Shown here piece by piece: positions 7,140 to 15,606 of a DNA stretch of 28,321 bases; position 1 is the first letter of the stretch, and every line of letters begins with the position of its first letter. Made by a program: the position numbers and the translations under genes. The stretch is from CAG-582 sp964636965 (lineage in GTDB: Bacteria; Bacillota_I; Bacilli_A; RF39; UBA660): the NCBI GenBank assembly GCA_964636965.1, contig CAZWST010000016.1, positions 1 to 28,321 on the forward strand, given 5' to 3'. Below the pieces are notes generated by a model. The model was not told the DNA's origin. It did not search any database and saw only the letters and a program-made list of their open reading frames with translations.

Positions 7140-7889
7140 TTAATCAATATTATGCTTATCATTTAATTTATAAAATAGACGTTTGGTATTGTTATCTAAT
7201 GCCTCTTCCAGTTCTTGGTGTTCAAGATTTCTTAACTCTTGGATGCGTCTAAATACTAATCTTCCATCAGCTGTTGGATTTTTACTCATAAAAGGAAAAT
7301 CTAGTTCAATTAATAAATAATCTAATGGAATATTTTTTACTATGTCTAATGATCTTCTAGCATTTTCTTTTGTTATTGGCTTACCTACGGATATATAACC
7401 GCCTTTTTTTAGTATGTCCTTTAGTATTTCAACTTCGGGTTGAAAGCAGTGGAAGATAAATCCATAATGGGCTGGGTGAGTACTTAAAATATGTAAGACA
7501 AGAGAATTTGTGTTATTTGCATGAATTATAATAGGTAATTTTAACATGTTAGCTAGTTCAATACTTTCAATGAATTTACGTATTTGAGGTTTTAAATCTT
7601 TTTGACTATCAAGTCCTGTTTCACCAATAGCTACAACATATTTACGGTTATCACTGTATTCTACAAGTTTTAAGATACTTTCTACATTACCATCGTAGAG
7701 TGGATGAATTCCTAAAGCACAAAAGAATTTGTCACACATGTCACATGTTGCAAGGGCATCAACATTAGTTTCTTCATCAAGTCCAACATTTATTACTTTA
7801 TCCAGTGTATCTGAGTTTTTGATTTTAATAACTTCTTCTCTTACATGTCTTAAAGTTTTGGAATTTATATGAGTATGTGTATCAATCAC
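7140..7889 (-). CDS. tatD: TatD family metal-dependent DNase/hydrolase
   Basis: 249 residues, the normal TatD size. Visible metal-site motifs in order: DTHTH at residues 3-7, ALGIHP (~58-63), GETGLD (~89-94), IIIHANN (~119-125; the family usually has HxR here), FHCF (~145-148) and ELDFPF (~193-198, keeping the catalytic Asp of the usual ETDxP). TatD enzymes act as 3'-5' exonucleases or deoxyribonucleases in DNA repair and D-Tyr-tRNA quality control. Translation starts at GTG 7889 (MIDTHTH) behind AGGAAG; no ATG fits the frame. TGC-TATAAT at 7916-7924 is the likely promoter. The exact substrate is unknown. Confidence 0.92.
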   Translation of the reverse strand: MIDTHTHINSKTLRHVREEVIKIKNSDTLDKVINVGLDEETNVDALATCDMCDKFFCALGIHPLYDGNVESILKLVEYSDNRKYVVAIGETGLDSQKDLKPQIRKFIESIELANMLKLPIIIHANNTNSLVLHILSTHPAHYGFIFHCFQPEVEILKDILKKGGYISVGKPITKENARRSLDIVKNIPLDYLLIELDFPFMSKNPTADGRLVFRRIQELRNLEHQELEEALDNNTKRLFYKLNDKHNID

Positions 7890-7915
7890 ATTATCACTTC
7901 CTTTTTTTAGAAAGT

Positions 7916-7924
7916 ATTATAGCA
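7916..7924 (-). promoter_or_regulatory. Extended -10 promoter for tatD
   Basis: Minus strand TGC-TATAAT; no convincing -35. Confidence 0.55.
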
Positions 7925-8038
7925 CTTTTTTATGTTTGTTTGTATATATCGTTTAATAAAAAAGATGAGGCATAATATGTGTGTTGTTTATAATATGTTA
8001 AATTATTTGTAAAATAAAATGGTATAAAATGTAGATAA

Positions 8039-8067
8039 TTGACATTACTATGCATAAATGATATTTT
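8039..8067 (+). promoter_or_regulatory. Sigma-A promoter of the 8123-12546 operon
   Basis: TTGACA (8039-8044), 17-bp spacer, TATTTT (8062-8067). It leaves a leader of about 50 nt before the ATG at 8123. Confidence 0.8.
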
Positions 8068-8122
8068 AAAAATAGGGTAGTGTAATGAAGTAATAACTGC
8101 TTGTGAGTGGAGGATAATGGGT

Positions 8123-9853
8123 ATGAAAAAAAGAAATGTTGTATTGCTAGTTATATTACTTGTCGTTGGATTTGCAAGTCTTTCAACAAGTTTTATAATA
8201 CTTGGAACTTTTAGAATAGGACCAGACAAGGACGATTTTATTGTAATATTTAAAAGTGCTGAAATAAATGGCGATGATGGAGTTGCAACAATTGATAAAG
8301 ATACAAAAAGGTCATTAGTGTTTACTTCAAGTAAGTTAACAAATGTAGAAGATAAAGCTGTGTTAAATTATGTTATAAAGAATAATTCAACTCAATATGA
8401 TGCTGATGTTACAATAAATTGTACAGCTGAAGCATCTGAATATGTAAGTGTAACAAGTGTTTTAGATAATGAGGAAATAACAAAAGATTATAAAACAACA
8501 TTTATACCTCAAGAAGAAAAAAGTGGAGTTATAACAGCTGAATTGGTTAAATCCTATACTGATGAAGATACTTCAATATCTGTAACGTGTACAATTGTTG
8601 CATCAGCTGTTGAAAGAGATAATGTTATAGATCGTATTTATGAAGATGGTTATAAAGAGGAATTGTTAAATGGAACAGATCCTGTTTTAGGACCTGAAAT
8701 GATTCCTGTTAAAATAGCGGATGACGGAACAGTAAAGTATGCTGATTTAAGAACAAAATGGTATGCATATGGTAGTAAAGTGTGGGCAAATGCAGTTTTA
8801 TTAGTAGATAATCCATCAAAGACTTATGAAGTTAATGATATTATTGATATGGATGACATTGAATCTTTCTTTGTATGGGTGCCAAAATATAAATATAAAT
8901 TGTTTAATATTGATAATTATACTGCATCAAAGGAAGAAGATTCAAATAAACCTGTATCTATTCAAATTGAATTTACTCTTGATGAAACGACGGATACAGA
9001 TGAATCATGTGTAAGTCCGAAAGTTGCAGGAAAGACAGATAATTGTGCTGTTGGAAAATGGATGACTCATCCAGCATTTATAAACTTTGATGTAAATGGA
9101 TTGTGGATTGGAAAGTATGAAATGGGTTATAAATCTGGTGTACCTACTTGGGAAATTTCCGACTCATCTGCACCTGAAGAAATTGTAATTAAACCAAATG
9201 TATATGCTTGGAAAGCCATTAGTGTTAGAAATTTATTCTTTAATTCGCTAAAATATAAAGAAACGCTAACATCTCATATGATAAAAAATACAGAATGGGG
9301 TGCAGCTGCATATCTAAGTCATTCAAAATATGGAATAAATACAGAGGTAAGAGCTAATAATAATTCGGAGGATACTTATTATAATAAAACTGGTATGTCA
9401 TGGAAAGAAAATACTAGTTATTATGATCATATTGCATTACCTTACAATACAACAACAGGCTATAAAGCAAGTACAACAGGAAATATATCTGGTATATATG
9501 ATATGTCTGGTGGGGCATATGAATATACTGCCGCCTATACTGCTATTGGTGATTCAGGGCTTACAACATCTGAATTAGAAAAGTATGCCCGATATTTTGA
9601 CATTTATCCGAGTAATTCAACTAGATATTCTTATGGTGATCGAATACTTGGAGATGCGACAGGAGAAGTAGGACCATTTTATTATGCTAAAGGTTGGTAT
9701 GGTGATACAGGGACATGGCCATATTCTAATTGGACATGGCATACCCGTGGAAGTGATTCAGGTTTGGGTACATCAGGACAATTTACATTTAGGTGCCATA
9801 CTGGCGGAGCCACTTCTGGGTACTCTTCACGCGTCGTTTTAGCAGTCAAATAA
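8123..9853 (+). CDS. Exported surface protein with FGE/C-type-lectin-like C-terminal domain
   Basis: 576 residues from ATG 8123. GGAGG at 8109-8113 is only 3 bases from ATG 8117 but 9 from 8123, so 8123 is preferred. Order: N-terminal membrane helix (RNVVLLVILLVVGFASLS), the beta-rich domain shared with three other genes here (QYDADVTINC; VTCTIVASAVERD), a linker, then a ~250-residue domain with NTEWGAAAYLSHSKYG, GNISGIYDMSGGAYEYTAAYT, WTWHTRGS and a terminal SSRVVLAVK. These are hallmarks of the formylglycine-generating-enzyme/C-type-lectin fold used by DGR variable proteins and bacterial adhesins; no enzyme active site is evident. The last ~45 codons are richer in C-ending codons than the rest. 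The gene is followed after 26 bases, with no terminator, by the 9880 gene. Ligand unknown. Confidence 0.82.
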   Translation: MKKRNVVLLVILLVVGFASLSTSFIILGTFRIGPDKDDFIVIFKSAEINGDDGVATIDKDTKRSLVFTSSKLTNVEDKAVLNYVIKNNSTQYDADVTINCTAEASEYVSVTSVLDNEEITKDYKTTFIPQEEKSGVITAELVKSYTDEDTSISVTCTIVASAVERDNVIDRIYEDGYKEELLNGTDPVLGPEMIPVKIADDGTVKYADLRTKWYAYGSKVWANAVLLVDNPSKTYEVNDIIDMDDIESFFVWVPKYKYKLFNIDNYTASKEEDSNKPVSIQIEFTLDETTDTDESCVSPKVAGKTDNCAVGKWMTHPAFINFDVNGLWIGKYEMGYKSGVPTWEISDSSAPEEIVIKPNVYAWKAISVRNLFFNSLKYKETLTSHMIKNTEWGAAAYLSHSKYGINTEVRANNNSEDTYYNKTGMSWKENTSYYDHIALPYNTTTGYKASTTGNISGIYDMSGGAYEYTAAYTAIGDSGLTTSELEKYARYFDIYPSNSTRYSYGDRILGDATGEVGPFYYAKGWYGDTGTWPYSNWTWHTRGSDSGLGTSGQFTFRCHTGGATSGYSSRVVLAVK

Positions 9854-9879
9854 TTTTTACGAATTAATGTAGGTGTATT

Positions 9880-12546
9880 ATGAAAAAAAAGAATTTTATT
9901 GTAATAGCAATTGTAGTTATTATCTTAGTTATAGGTTTTGCAGCAGTTTGTACTACTTTGTTAACAAATGGGCTAGTTTCTATTGGTGCAAACAAAAACG
10001 ACTTTGAAGTAATTTTTACAAATGCTAAATTAAATAATGTTGAAAGAAAAGATTTTATTAGTGAAAATAAAAAAGTAATTAATTTTGAAACTGATAAGAT
10101 GACTTTAGTTGGTGAAGTTGCTGAATTGGAATACGAAGTTACAAATGCAAGTACTCAGTATGATGCACATATAAAAATATCTTGTAATCTAGTCGAAAAC
10201 GAATCTGATTCTTTTGATAATTCTACTATAGCTATGGAGTATGAACCAACTGCTATGGTAGTAAGATCAGGTAAAACTAAAACGGGAATAGTAACCGTAA
10301 AATTATTAAAGCCAGTTGTTGAAGATTATGACATTAATTTAAAATGTAATTTGGAGGCAACTGCTAGAGAAAAAAGTTTGACAGATGAAGAGACAAGCGT
10401 TGATGTTTTATCTGGTGATGGTACACAAGTTGGAGATGAAGTTTGCATTGATAATGAATGTTTCTATGTTTTAAGTAATGATGGATATGATATGCGACTA
10501 TTATCAAAATATAATTTATATGTTGGTGATATTTATGGATCATCAAGTGTACTTATTGAGGAGATTAGCACAGACGATGCTAGATACGGAAAACAAAATA
10601 AAGAAGCGAAGGGTGGTTTATGGAGGAATGATGCTTCAAAGGCTCCTTTTTATGGATTGACGGATTTTTCTGAAGGAACTGTTGATTATTCAAATAGTCT
10701 AGTAAAAAAGTATGTTGACGAATACGTTCTTTATTTATCCAATAATTATGGACTTGATTTAGTTGGAGATATATTGTCTAAAAAAGATATTGAAACAATT
10801 GTTGGTGGAAAACTTAGTCAAGGCTCAATAAATGGCTCTTATTCTACTTATGAATGGCCTGAGTGGCTTTATAGTACATCTTATTGGACAAAAACTATAG
10901 GTTCTGGCTCATATATGTGGGGTGTTTTCTCGGATGGATATTTTTACTATAATTCGACTCCTGCAGTTTCAAATTATTATCATTATCTTGGGGTAAGACC
11001 TGTTATTGAAGTAAAAATAAAGGAAAAAGATGAAAATTACGTTAAGCCTGTTAAATTGGGTGGAACGATGAATACTCGTAGTAATATTTCTGCTTTCGAT
11101 CAATATGCTACGAGTGTAACAAAAATTGTTTTTGAAGATACATTAACAGAACATGAAACATCGCAAAGTATGATTTTTGATATATCATCTTCTACAGATG
11201 ATAAAGTAATGGCTTATTTTGTATCAAATAATAGTGGTTATACTTTGTATATTAATTCAGATGGAGTAGTTGTAGCTAATGATAATTGCTCTGGATTATT
11301 TTCTGGATTCAAGTATTTGACGGAAATAGAAGGTTTGGAAAATTTTGATACAAGTAATGTAACTAATATGTCTGGTATGTTTTATGGGTGTAGTACTTTA
11401 GATAATGTTTATTTAAAACAGCTTAATACAAGTAATGTAACGGATGCTACTGGTATGTTTAATGGATGTACCTCCCTAGTTTCTTTAGAAATGGGAAATT
11501 TGAATAAACTTACAAATATGTCTGGTATGTTTTATAATTGTAGTTCATTAATTTCAATTGAATTAGGAGATATGGACTCTTTAGTTAGCAGTAATGGTAT
11601 GTTTGGTAACTTTACTTCTTTAGTAAGTGTAAAAATTGGAAATCTGAGTAATTTAGAAGATATGTCAAGTATGTTTTATGGCTGCACTAAATTACAAACT
11701 GTTGACTTAAGTAAATCTTCTTTAGGCAATGTTAAGAACATGATTGGAACATTTAGTGGTTGCACCTCGCTTAAAGAATTGGATTTTAGTATGCTAGATA
11801 CAAGTAATGTAACTGATACATCCGGTTTGTTTAGTGGCTGTACTTCTTTAAGTTCTATTAAATTGGGAAGTCTAAGCAAATTGACGACTATTTCCAGTAT
11901 GTTTAATAATTGTAAAGCATTATCTTCTATTGAATTAGGAGATATGAATTCTTTAACTAGTGCTTCAGGTCTGTTTAGTGGATTTAATTCTTTAGTAAGC
12001 GTAAAACTTGGAAATTTAACTAATTTAGTTGATATGTCAGGTATGTTTAGTGGTTGCACCTCGCTTAAAGAATTAGATTTTAGTATGTCAGACACAAGTA
12101 ATGTAACTAATATGTCAGCTACATTCGCTGGTTGTACTTCCTTAACTTCTGTTAAGTTAGGAAATTTAAGTAAGGTTGAAAACTTTTCAAATATGTTTGC
12201 TAGCTGTAATAAACTTGAAACTGTTGATTTAAAACAATCTAACTCTAATAGTGCCCAAAATATATCTGCTATGTTTGGAGGATGCTCTTCATTAATTGAT
12301 TTAGATATGAGTAACTTTGATACAAGTAATGTAACTAATATGTCCGGTCTATTTAGTGGCTGTACTTCATTAAGAAATTTAGACATAAGTGGTTTTACTA
12401 TTAACGACTCCACTTCAACAAGTTCTATGTTTGGCGGAGTGCCTGACGATGTACAAATATTAGTAAGGGATTCTTTAACTCAAGAAAAAGTTCTATCATC
12501 GGCTTCGTCGTCATGGACTGTGGATAATGTTATCATTAAAGCATAA
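9880..12546 (+). CDS. Surface protein: anchor domain, DUF6273-like module, BspA/DUF285 leucine-rich repeats
   Basis: 888 residues, second gene of an operon. Order: N-terminal membrane helix (FIVIAIVVIILVIGFAAVC), the shared beta-rich domain (~30-170, QYDAHIKISC, LEATAREKS), a DUF6273-like module (~180-385, ending YLGVRPVIEV), a linker domain (~395-470) with LGGTMNTRSNISAFDQY, then about 15 repeats of the DUF285/BspA type (~475-875; consensus xFDTSNVTNMSGMFxGCTSL). DUF285 repeats form leucine-rich-repeat solenoids found in BspA-type adhesins and Mycoplasma lipoproteins. The ATG at 9880 follows AGGTG. Unlike the module at 3425, its DUF6273 tail shows no C-ending codon patch. It probably binds host or microbial surfaces; this is inference. 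Confidence 0.87.
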   Translation: MKKKNFIVIAIVVIILVIGFAAVCTTLLTNGLVSIGANKNDFEVIFTNAKLNNVERKDFISENKKVINFETDKMTLVGEVAELEYEVTNASTQYDAHIKISCNLVENESDSFDNSTIAMEYEPTAMVVRSGKTKTGIVTVKLLKPVVEDYDINLKCNLEATAREKSLTDEETSVDVLSGDGTQVGDEVCIDNECFYVLSNDGYDMRLLSKYNLYVGDIYGSSSVLIEEISTDDARYGKQNKEAKGGLWRNDASKAPFYGLTDFSEGTVDYSNSLVKKYVDEYVLYLSNNYGLDLVGDILSKKDIETIVGGKLSQGSINGSYSTYEWPEWLYSTSYWTKTIGSGSYMWGVFSDGYFYYNSTPAVSNYYHYLGVRPVIEVKIKEKDENYVKPVKLGGTMNTRSNISAFDQYATSVTKIVFEDTLTEHETSQSMIFDISSSTDDKVMAYFVSNNSGYTLYINSDGVVVANDNCSGLFSGFKYLTEIEGLENFDTSNVTNMSGMFYGCSTLDNVYLKQLNTSNVTDATGMFNGCTSLVSLEMGNLNKLTNMSGMFYNCSSLISIELGDMDSLVSSNGMFGNFTSLVSVKIGNLSNLEDMSSMFYGCTKLQTVDLSKSSLGNVKNMIGTFSGCTSLKELDFSMLDTSNVTDTSGLFSGCTSLSSIKLGSLSKLTTISSMFNNCKALSSIELGDMNSLTSASGLFSGFNSLVSVKLGNLTNLVDMSGMFSGCTSLKELDFSMSDTSNVTNMSATFAGCTSLTSVKLGNLSKVENFSNMFASCNKLETVDLKQSNSNSAQNISAMFGGCSSLIDLDMSNFDTSNVTNMSGLFSGCTSLRNLDISGFTINDSTSTSSMFGGVPDDVQILVRDSLTQEKVLSSASSSWTVDNVIIKA
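11290..12430 (+). repeat. BspA/DUF285 leucine-rich repeat array with higher-order duplication
   Basis: About 15 units of 22-26 codons, each ending MF-x-(G/N)C-xxL. On top of this, a stretch at about 11759 recurs almost base for base at about 12053 (GGTTGCACCTCGCTTAAAGA..., offset 294 bp or 98 codons), showing recent duplication of multi-unit blocks. Confidence 0.85.
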
Positions 12547-12569
12547 GAAGTTTAAAAACTTCTTTTTTT
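12545..12569 (+). terminator. Intrinsic terminator of the 8123-12546 operon
   Basis: 8-bp stem AAGAAGTT/AACTTCTT (12545-12552 with 12557-12564), 4-nt loop, T run. Confidence 0.88.
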
Positions 12570-12637
12570 ATTTAAACTAAATAGTGAAATTATTTTAATA
12601 TTATGTTAAAATTAATTATAGAATAAAGGGTGATTTT

Positions 12638-15046
12638 ATGGCAGAGTTACAAGAACACTTTAAGATGGATTATAAAAGAATACTTCCTAATGCTAATCAT
12701 ATAGTTAAAGGTAATAAATTCCGTATTACAGTTTTATCTGATTTATTAGTTAGACTAGAGTACTCTGAAACTGGCGCTTTTGAAGATAGACCTACTGAAC
12801 TTGTAATGAATAGAAAATTCCCAGTAACAAACTTTGATAAAAAAGAAGATGGTAAATTTGTAACTATAAAAACATCTTATTTTACTTTAACTTATCAAAA
12901 AGAAATGCCTTTTATAGGTTCTAAAGTTTCACCCGATCAATATTTAAGAATTGATTTAAATGGTACTGATAAATATTGGTATTTTAATCATCCTGAGGTA
13001 AGAAACTTTGGTGGTTCATCTTTTTCTTTGGATGGTGCTGATGGTAATGTTAAATATGGTAAAGGTTTATATAGTACAGATGGTTTTGTTTCTATAGATG
13101 ATGCACATACTTTAATATTTAATGAAGATGGGACATTAGGTAAAAGAAGCGATAAAAGAATTGATACTTATGTATTTATGTATAAGCGTGATTTTGGTGC
13201 TTGTTTAAGAGATTATTTTACACTTACTGGCTATCCTCCTTTAATTCCAAGATATGCTTTAGGAGTATGGTGGAATAGAAATACTTTATATGATTCAAAA
13301 GGGTTAGAAAGACTTGTTTATAAATTTAATAAAAACAGAATACCTTTATCAATAATAATGTTAGGTGATAAGTGGCATCGACAAATGAGTAAGATTTCAT
13401 CTGGTTTATCTTTTGATGAAAAATTATTTAAAAGACCTAAACGTATGACTGATTTTTTACATAGTAAAAATATTCGTTTAGCTGTTAAAGTAAATCCAAT
13501 GGAAGGTATTAGTAAGGATGAAGATTATTTTCTACCATTTAAGAATGCATCGGGGGTAGATGGGGATATTAAAATACCTTTTAATGTATTTAATAAAAAT
13601 ATTTTAAGTTCTTATTTTGATTATTTAATTCATCCATTAATGAACTATGGCGTAGATTTCTTTTGGATTGATTATGATAATGTTAATGATAAAACTAATT
13701 TAAGAGCTTTAACACATTATCACTTTAACGATTTTAAACAAATTACCAATAGACGTGGTATAACTCTAGCCCGTAATGCGGGAATTGCTGCACATAGATA
13801 TCCAATACATTATACTGGAGAAACTATTGTAAGTTGGAAAAATTTAGAGATGTTACCAACATATAATTCAACAGCTTCTAATTTGGGTTTATCTTGGATT
13901 AGTAATGATATTGGAGGATATACAGATGGAATTGAAGATGGAGAACTTTATTCAAGATTTGTTCAATTTGGATGTTTTTCACCAATTTTAAGACTTTCAG
14001 CAGATGAAGGTAGATACTATAAAAGAGAACCTTGGAAATGGGATATAACTACTCAATCGGTAGTTAGCCAGTATTTAAGGTTAAGACATGCTTTAATACC
14101 ATATCTTTATAGTGAAGCTTTCCGTTATACAAAAACAGGTCTTCCATTGGTTCAACCTTTATATTATAGATATCCAGAAATATATGATGAACCTTTATAT
14201 AAGGCTGAATATTATTTTGGGTCCTCTCTTTTTGTTGCACCAATTACTAAAAAACGTGATAATTTAATGGATAGAACAATTCTAAAATTATTCTTACCTG
14301 ATGGAATTTGGTACGATTTTACTACTGGAAAAAGATATGCTGGAGGAAAACGTTATACAACATTTTATAAACAAGAAGATTATCCAGTATTTGCTAGAGC
14401 AGGAACAATTATTCCGATGGCAATACTTGATGAAAGAAATATAAATGATACTAATCCTCCTAAGGCAATGGAAATACAAATATTTCCAGGAAGTAGTAAT
14501 ACTTATGAACTTTATGAAGATGATGGTATTTCGTCTCTTTATGAAAAAGGATTCTTTATTGTTTCAGATATAGATTATACATATCAAAAGAATAATTATA
14601 CAGTTACAATTAGACCTGTTGCAGGTAAAAGTGGGATAATTCCTCCTCATCGTGCTTACAGAATTAGATTTAGAAATGTTAGAGAGCCTGAAGAAGTAGT
14701 TATAAGAATTGGTAATGAAAAGGTTAAGGGTGCTGAAAGTTATGTTGATGATAATGATTTTGTTATTGAACTTCCAGCTTTATCAACACTAAAACAAATT
14801 ACAGTATCAGTTAAGGGTAAAAATTTGGAGATTGATGCAATAAGACTTGTTAATGATGATATTGAATCTATTCTTAATGATTTACCAATTCAAACTAAGA
14901 TTAAAAATGTTATTGGTGAAACTTTACTTGGAGATACGGATATTAAACAAAAACGTATTGAAGTTAGAAAATTAAAAAAACTTGGAGTTCACCAAAAATA
15001 TATCAATTTATTCTTAACACTTCTTGAATATCTAGCGGAAGTTTAG
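12638..15046 (+). CDS. Glycoside hydrolase family 31 (alpha-glucosidase-like)
   Basis: 802 residues, cytoplasmic (no signal peptide). GH31 enzymes release alpha-linked glucose or xylose by a retaining mechanism. Visible: an N-terminal beta-sandwich ending near VFMYKRDFG, the TIM barrel from ~PPLIPRYALGVWWNR, the nucleophile region GVDFFWIDYDN with candidate nucleophile D345, the acid/base region YTGETIVSWKNL where E395 replaces the usual Asp of GDN, then SNDIGGYTDG, RLSADEG and REPWKW, and C-terminal beta domains with YEDDG. The last ~80 residues (from ~725) are an extra helical tail beyond the usual end. The ATG at 12638 follows AAGGGTGA. The terminal codons overlap the leuS operon promoter. 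Substrate cannot be read from sequence. Confidence 0.9.
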   Translation: MAELQEHFKMDYKRILPNANHIVKGNKFRITVLSDLLVRLEYSETGAFEDRPTELVMNRKFPVTNFDKKEDGKFVTIKTSYFTLTYQKEMPFIGSKVSPDQYLRIDLNGTDKYWYFNHPEVRNFGGSSFSLDGADGNVKYGKGLYSTDGFVSIDDAHTLIFNEDGTLGKRSDKRIDTYVFMYKRDFGACLRDYFTLTGYPPLIPRYALGVWWNRNTLYDSKGLERLVYKFNKNRIPLSIIMLGDKWHRQMSKISSGLSFDEKLFKRPKRMTDFLHSKNIRLAVKVNPMEGISKDEDYFLPFKNASGVDGDIKIPFNVFNKNILSSYFDYLIHPLMNYGVDFFWIDYDNVNDKTNLRALTHYHFNDFKQITNRRGITLARNAGIAAHRYPIHYTGETIVSWKNLEMLPTYNSTASNLGLSWISNDIGGYTDGIEDGELYSRFVQFGCFSPILRLSADEGRYYKREPWKWDITTQSVVSQYLRLRHALIPYLYSEAFRYTKTGLPLVQPLYYRYPEIYDEPLYKAEYYFGSSLFVAPITKKRDNLMDRTILKLFLPDGIWYDFTTGKRYAGGKRYTTFYKQEDYPVFARAGTIIPMAILDERNINDTNPPKAMEIQIFPGSSNTYELYEDDGISSLYEKGFFIVSDIDYTYQKNNYTVTIRPVAGKSGIIPPHRAYRIRFRNVREPEEVVIRIGNEKVKGAESYVDDNDFVIELPALSTLKQITVSVKGKNLEIDAIRLVNDDIESILNDLPIQTKIKNVIGETLLGDTDIKQKRIEVRKLKKLGVHQKYINLFLTLLEYLAEV

Positions 15047-15052
15047 TATAAT
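15024..15052 (+). promoter_or_regulatory. Promoter of the leuS T-box operon
   Basis: TTGAAT (15024-15029), 17-bp spacer, TATAAT (15047-15052). The -35 lies within the GH31 coding region and the -10 begins one base after its stop codon. Start near 15059. Confidence 0.85.
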
Positions 15053-15054
15053 AC

Positions 15055-15243
15055 TCACAAGCAGATGAAGAAAAAGTAGTAGATTAAAAGTCTATTCTAG
15101 AGAGTTACTATTTGGTGGAAGGTAATATAGATAATTAATTGAACTTGTTTTTGGATGTGTTAGGGTGACTTCTTTAAAGGTTAGATGAGTATAAATTAAG
15201 GTGGTACCGCGAGTTTTCGTCCTTTGGATGAAGACTCTTTTTT
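15055..15243 (+). promoter_or_regulatory. Leucine T-box riboswitch with terminator
   Basis: The conserved T-box AAGGTGGTACCGCG (15198-15211) binds the CCA end of uncharged tRNA. It is followed by terminator stem GAGTTTTCGTCC/GGATGAAGACTC (15211-15222 with 15226-15237, G-U pairs included) and six T. Upstream Stem I shows AGAGAG and the distal-loop GGTGGAAG. CTT at 15144-15146 in the context TGAA-CTT-G is the best specifier codon and reads Leu, matching downstream leuS. Uncharged tRNA-Leu would favour the antiterminator and switch the operon on. Confidence 0.92.
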
Positions 15244-15259
15244 ATTAAGGAGTGGTTTC

Positions 15260-15604
15260 ATGCAGTATATATTATGGTATGTAATACTTTTAATGATAAT
15301 ATTTTTAGTCCTCTATATAGTAGAATTTATTATACCAGATAAAAAAGATACTTTAGGAAGTAGTAAAGTGTTTAATTTTATAACAAAGAAATATAATCTG
15401 CAAATGACTAAAAAAAGAGTTAGATTATTATCCAAGATAATTGTGGTTGTAAATGCATTTATTATATCTATTCCAGTTATGATTGTCTTATTTATAGATT
15501 TATCATATGTGGAAGCTCTTTTAATAGCACTAATTATTTTTGTTCCTCTAATACTAATATCATATAATTTAGTTGGAATATTTTTAAAAAAGAAAGGTTG
15601 GTAA
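15260..15604 (+). CDS. Small membrane protein of unknown function, 114 aa
   Basis: First gene behind the leucine T-box, 2 bases before leuS. ATG 15260 follows AAGGAGTGG; an in-frame ATG at 15224 lies inside the terminator stem and is rejected. The protein has three predicted membrane helices (residues ~3-20, ~53-75 and ~82-105) separated by a basic loop (TKKYNLQMTKKRVRLLSK), and ends GIFLKKKGW. The family was not recognised. Because its expression would rise when tRNA-Leu is uncharged, a role in leucine or peptide uptake, or in the response to leucine shortage, is a reasonable guess, but it does not look like a complete transporter. Confidence 0.8.
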   Translation: MQYILWYVILLMIIFLVLYIVEFIIPDKKDTLGSSKVFNFITKKYNLQMTKKRVRLLSKIIVVVNAFIISIPVMIVLFIDLSYVEALLIALIIFVPLILISYNLVGIFLKKKGW

Positions 15605-15606
15605 TT

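Noticed and set aside
11676..12413. Open frame of 245 codons on the minus strand
   Set aside because: It is the antisense shadow of the repeated LRR coding region; no ribosome binding site and the repeat period explains the missing stops.
15224..15259. Earlier in-frame ATG for the T-box membrane protein
   Set aside because: It lies inside the T-box terminator stem and has no ribosome binding site; ATG 15260 follows AAGGAGTGG.
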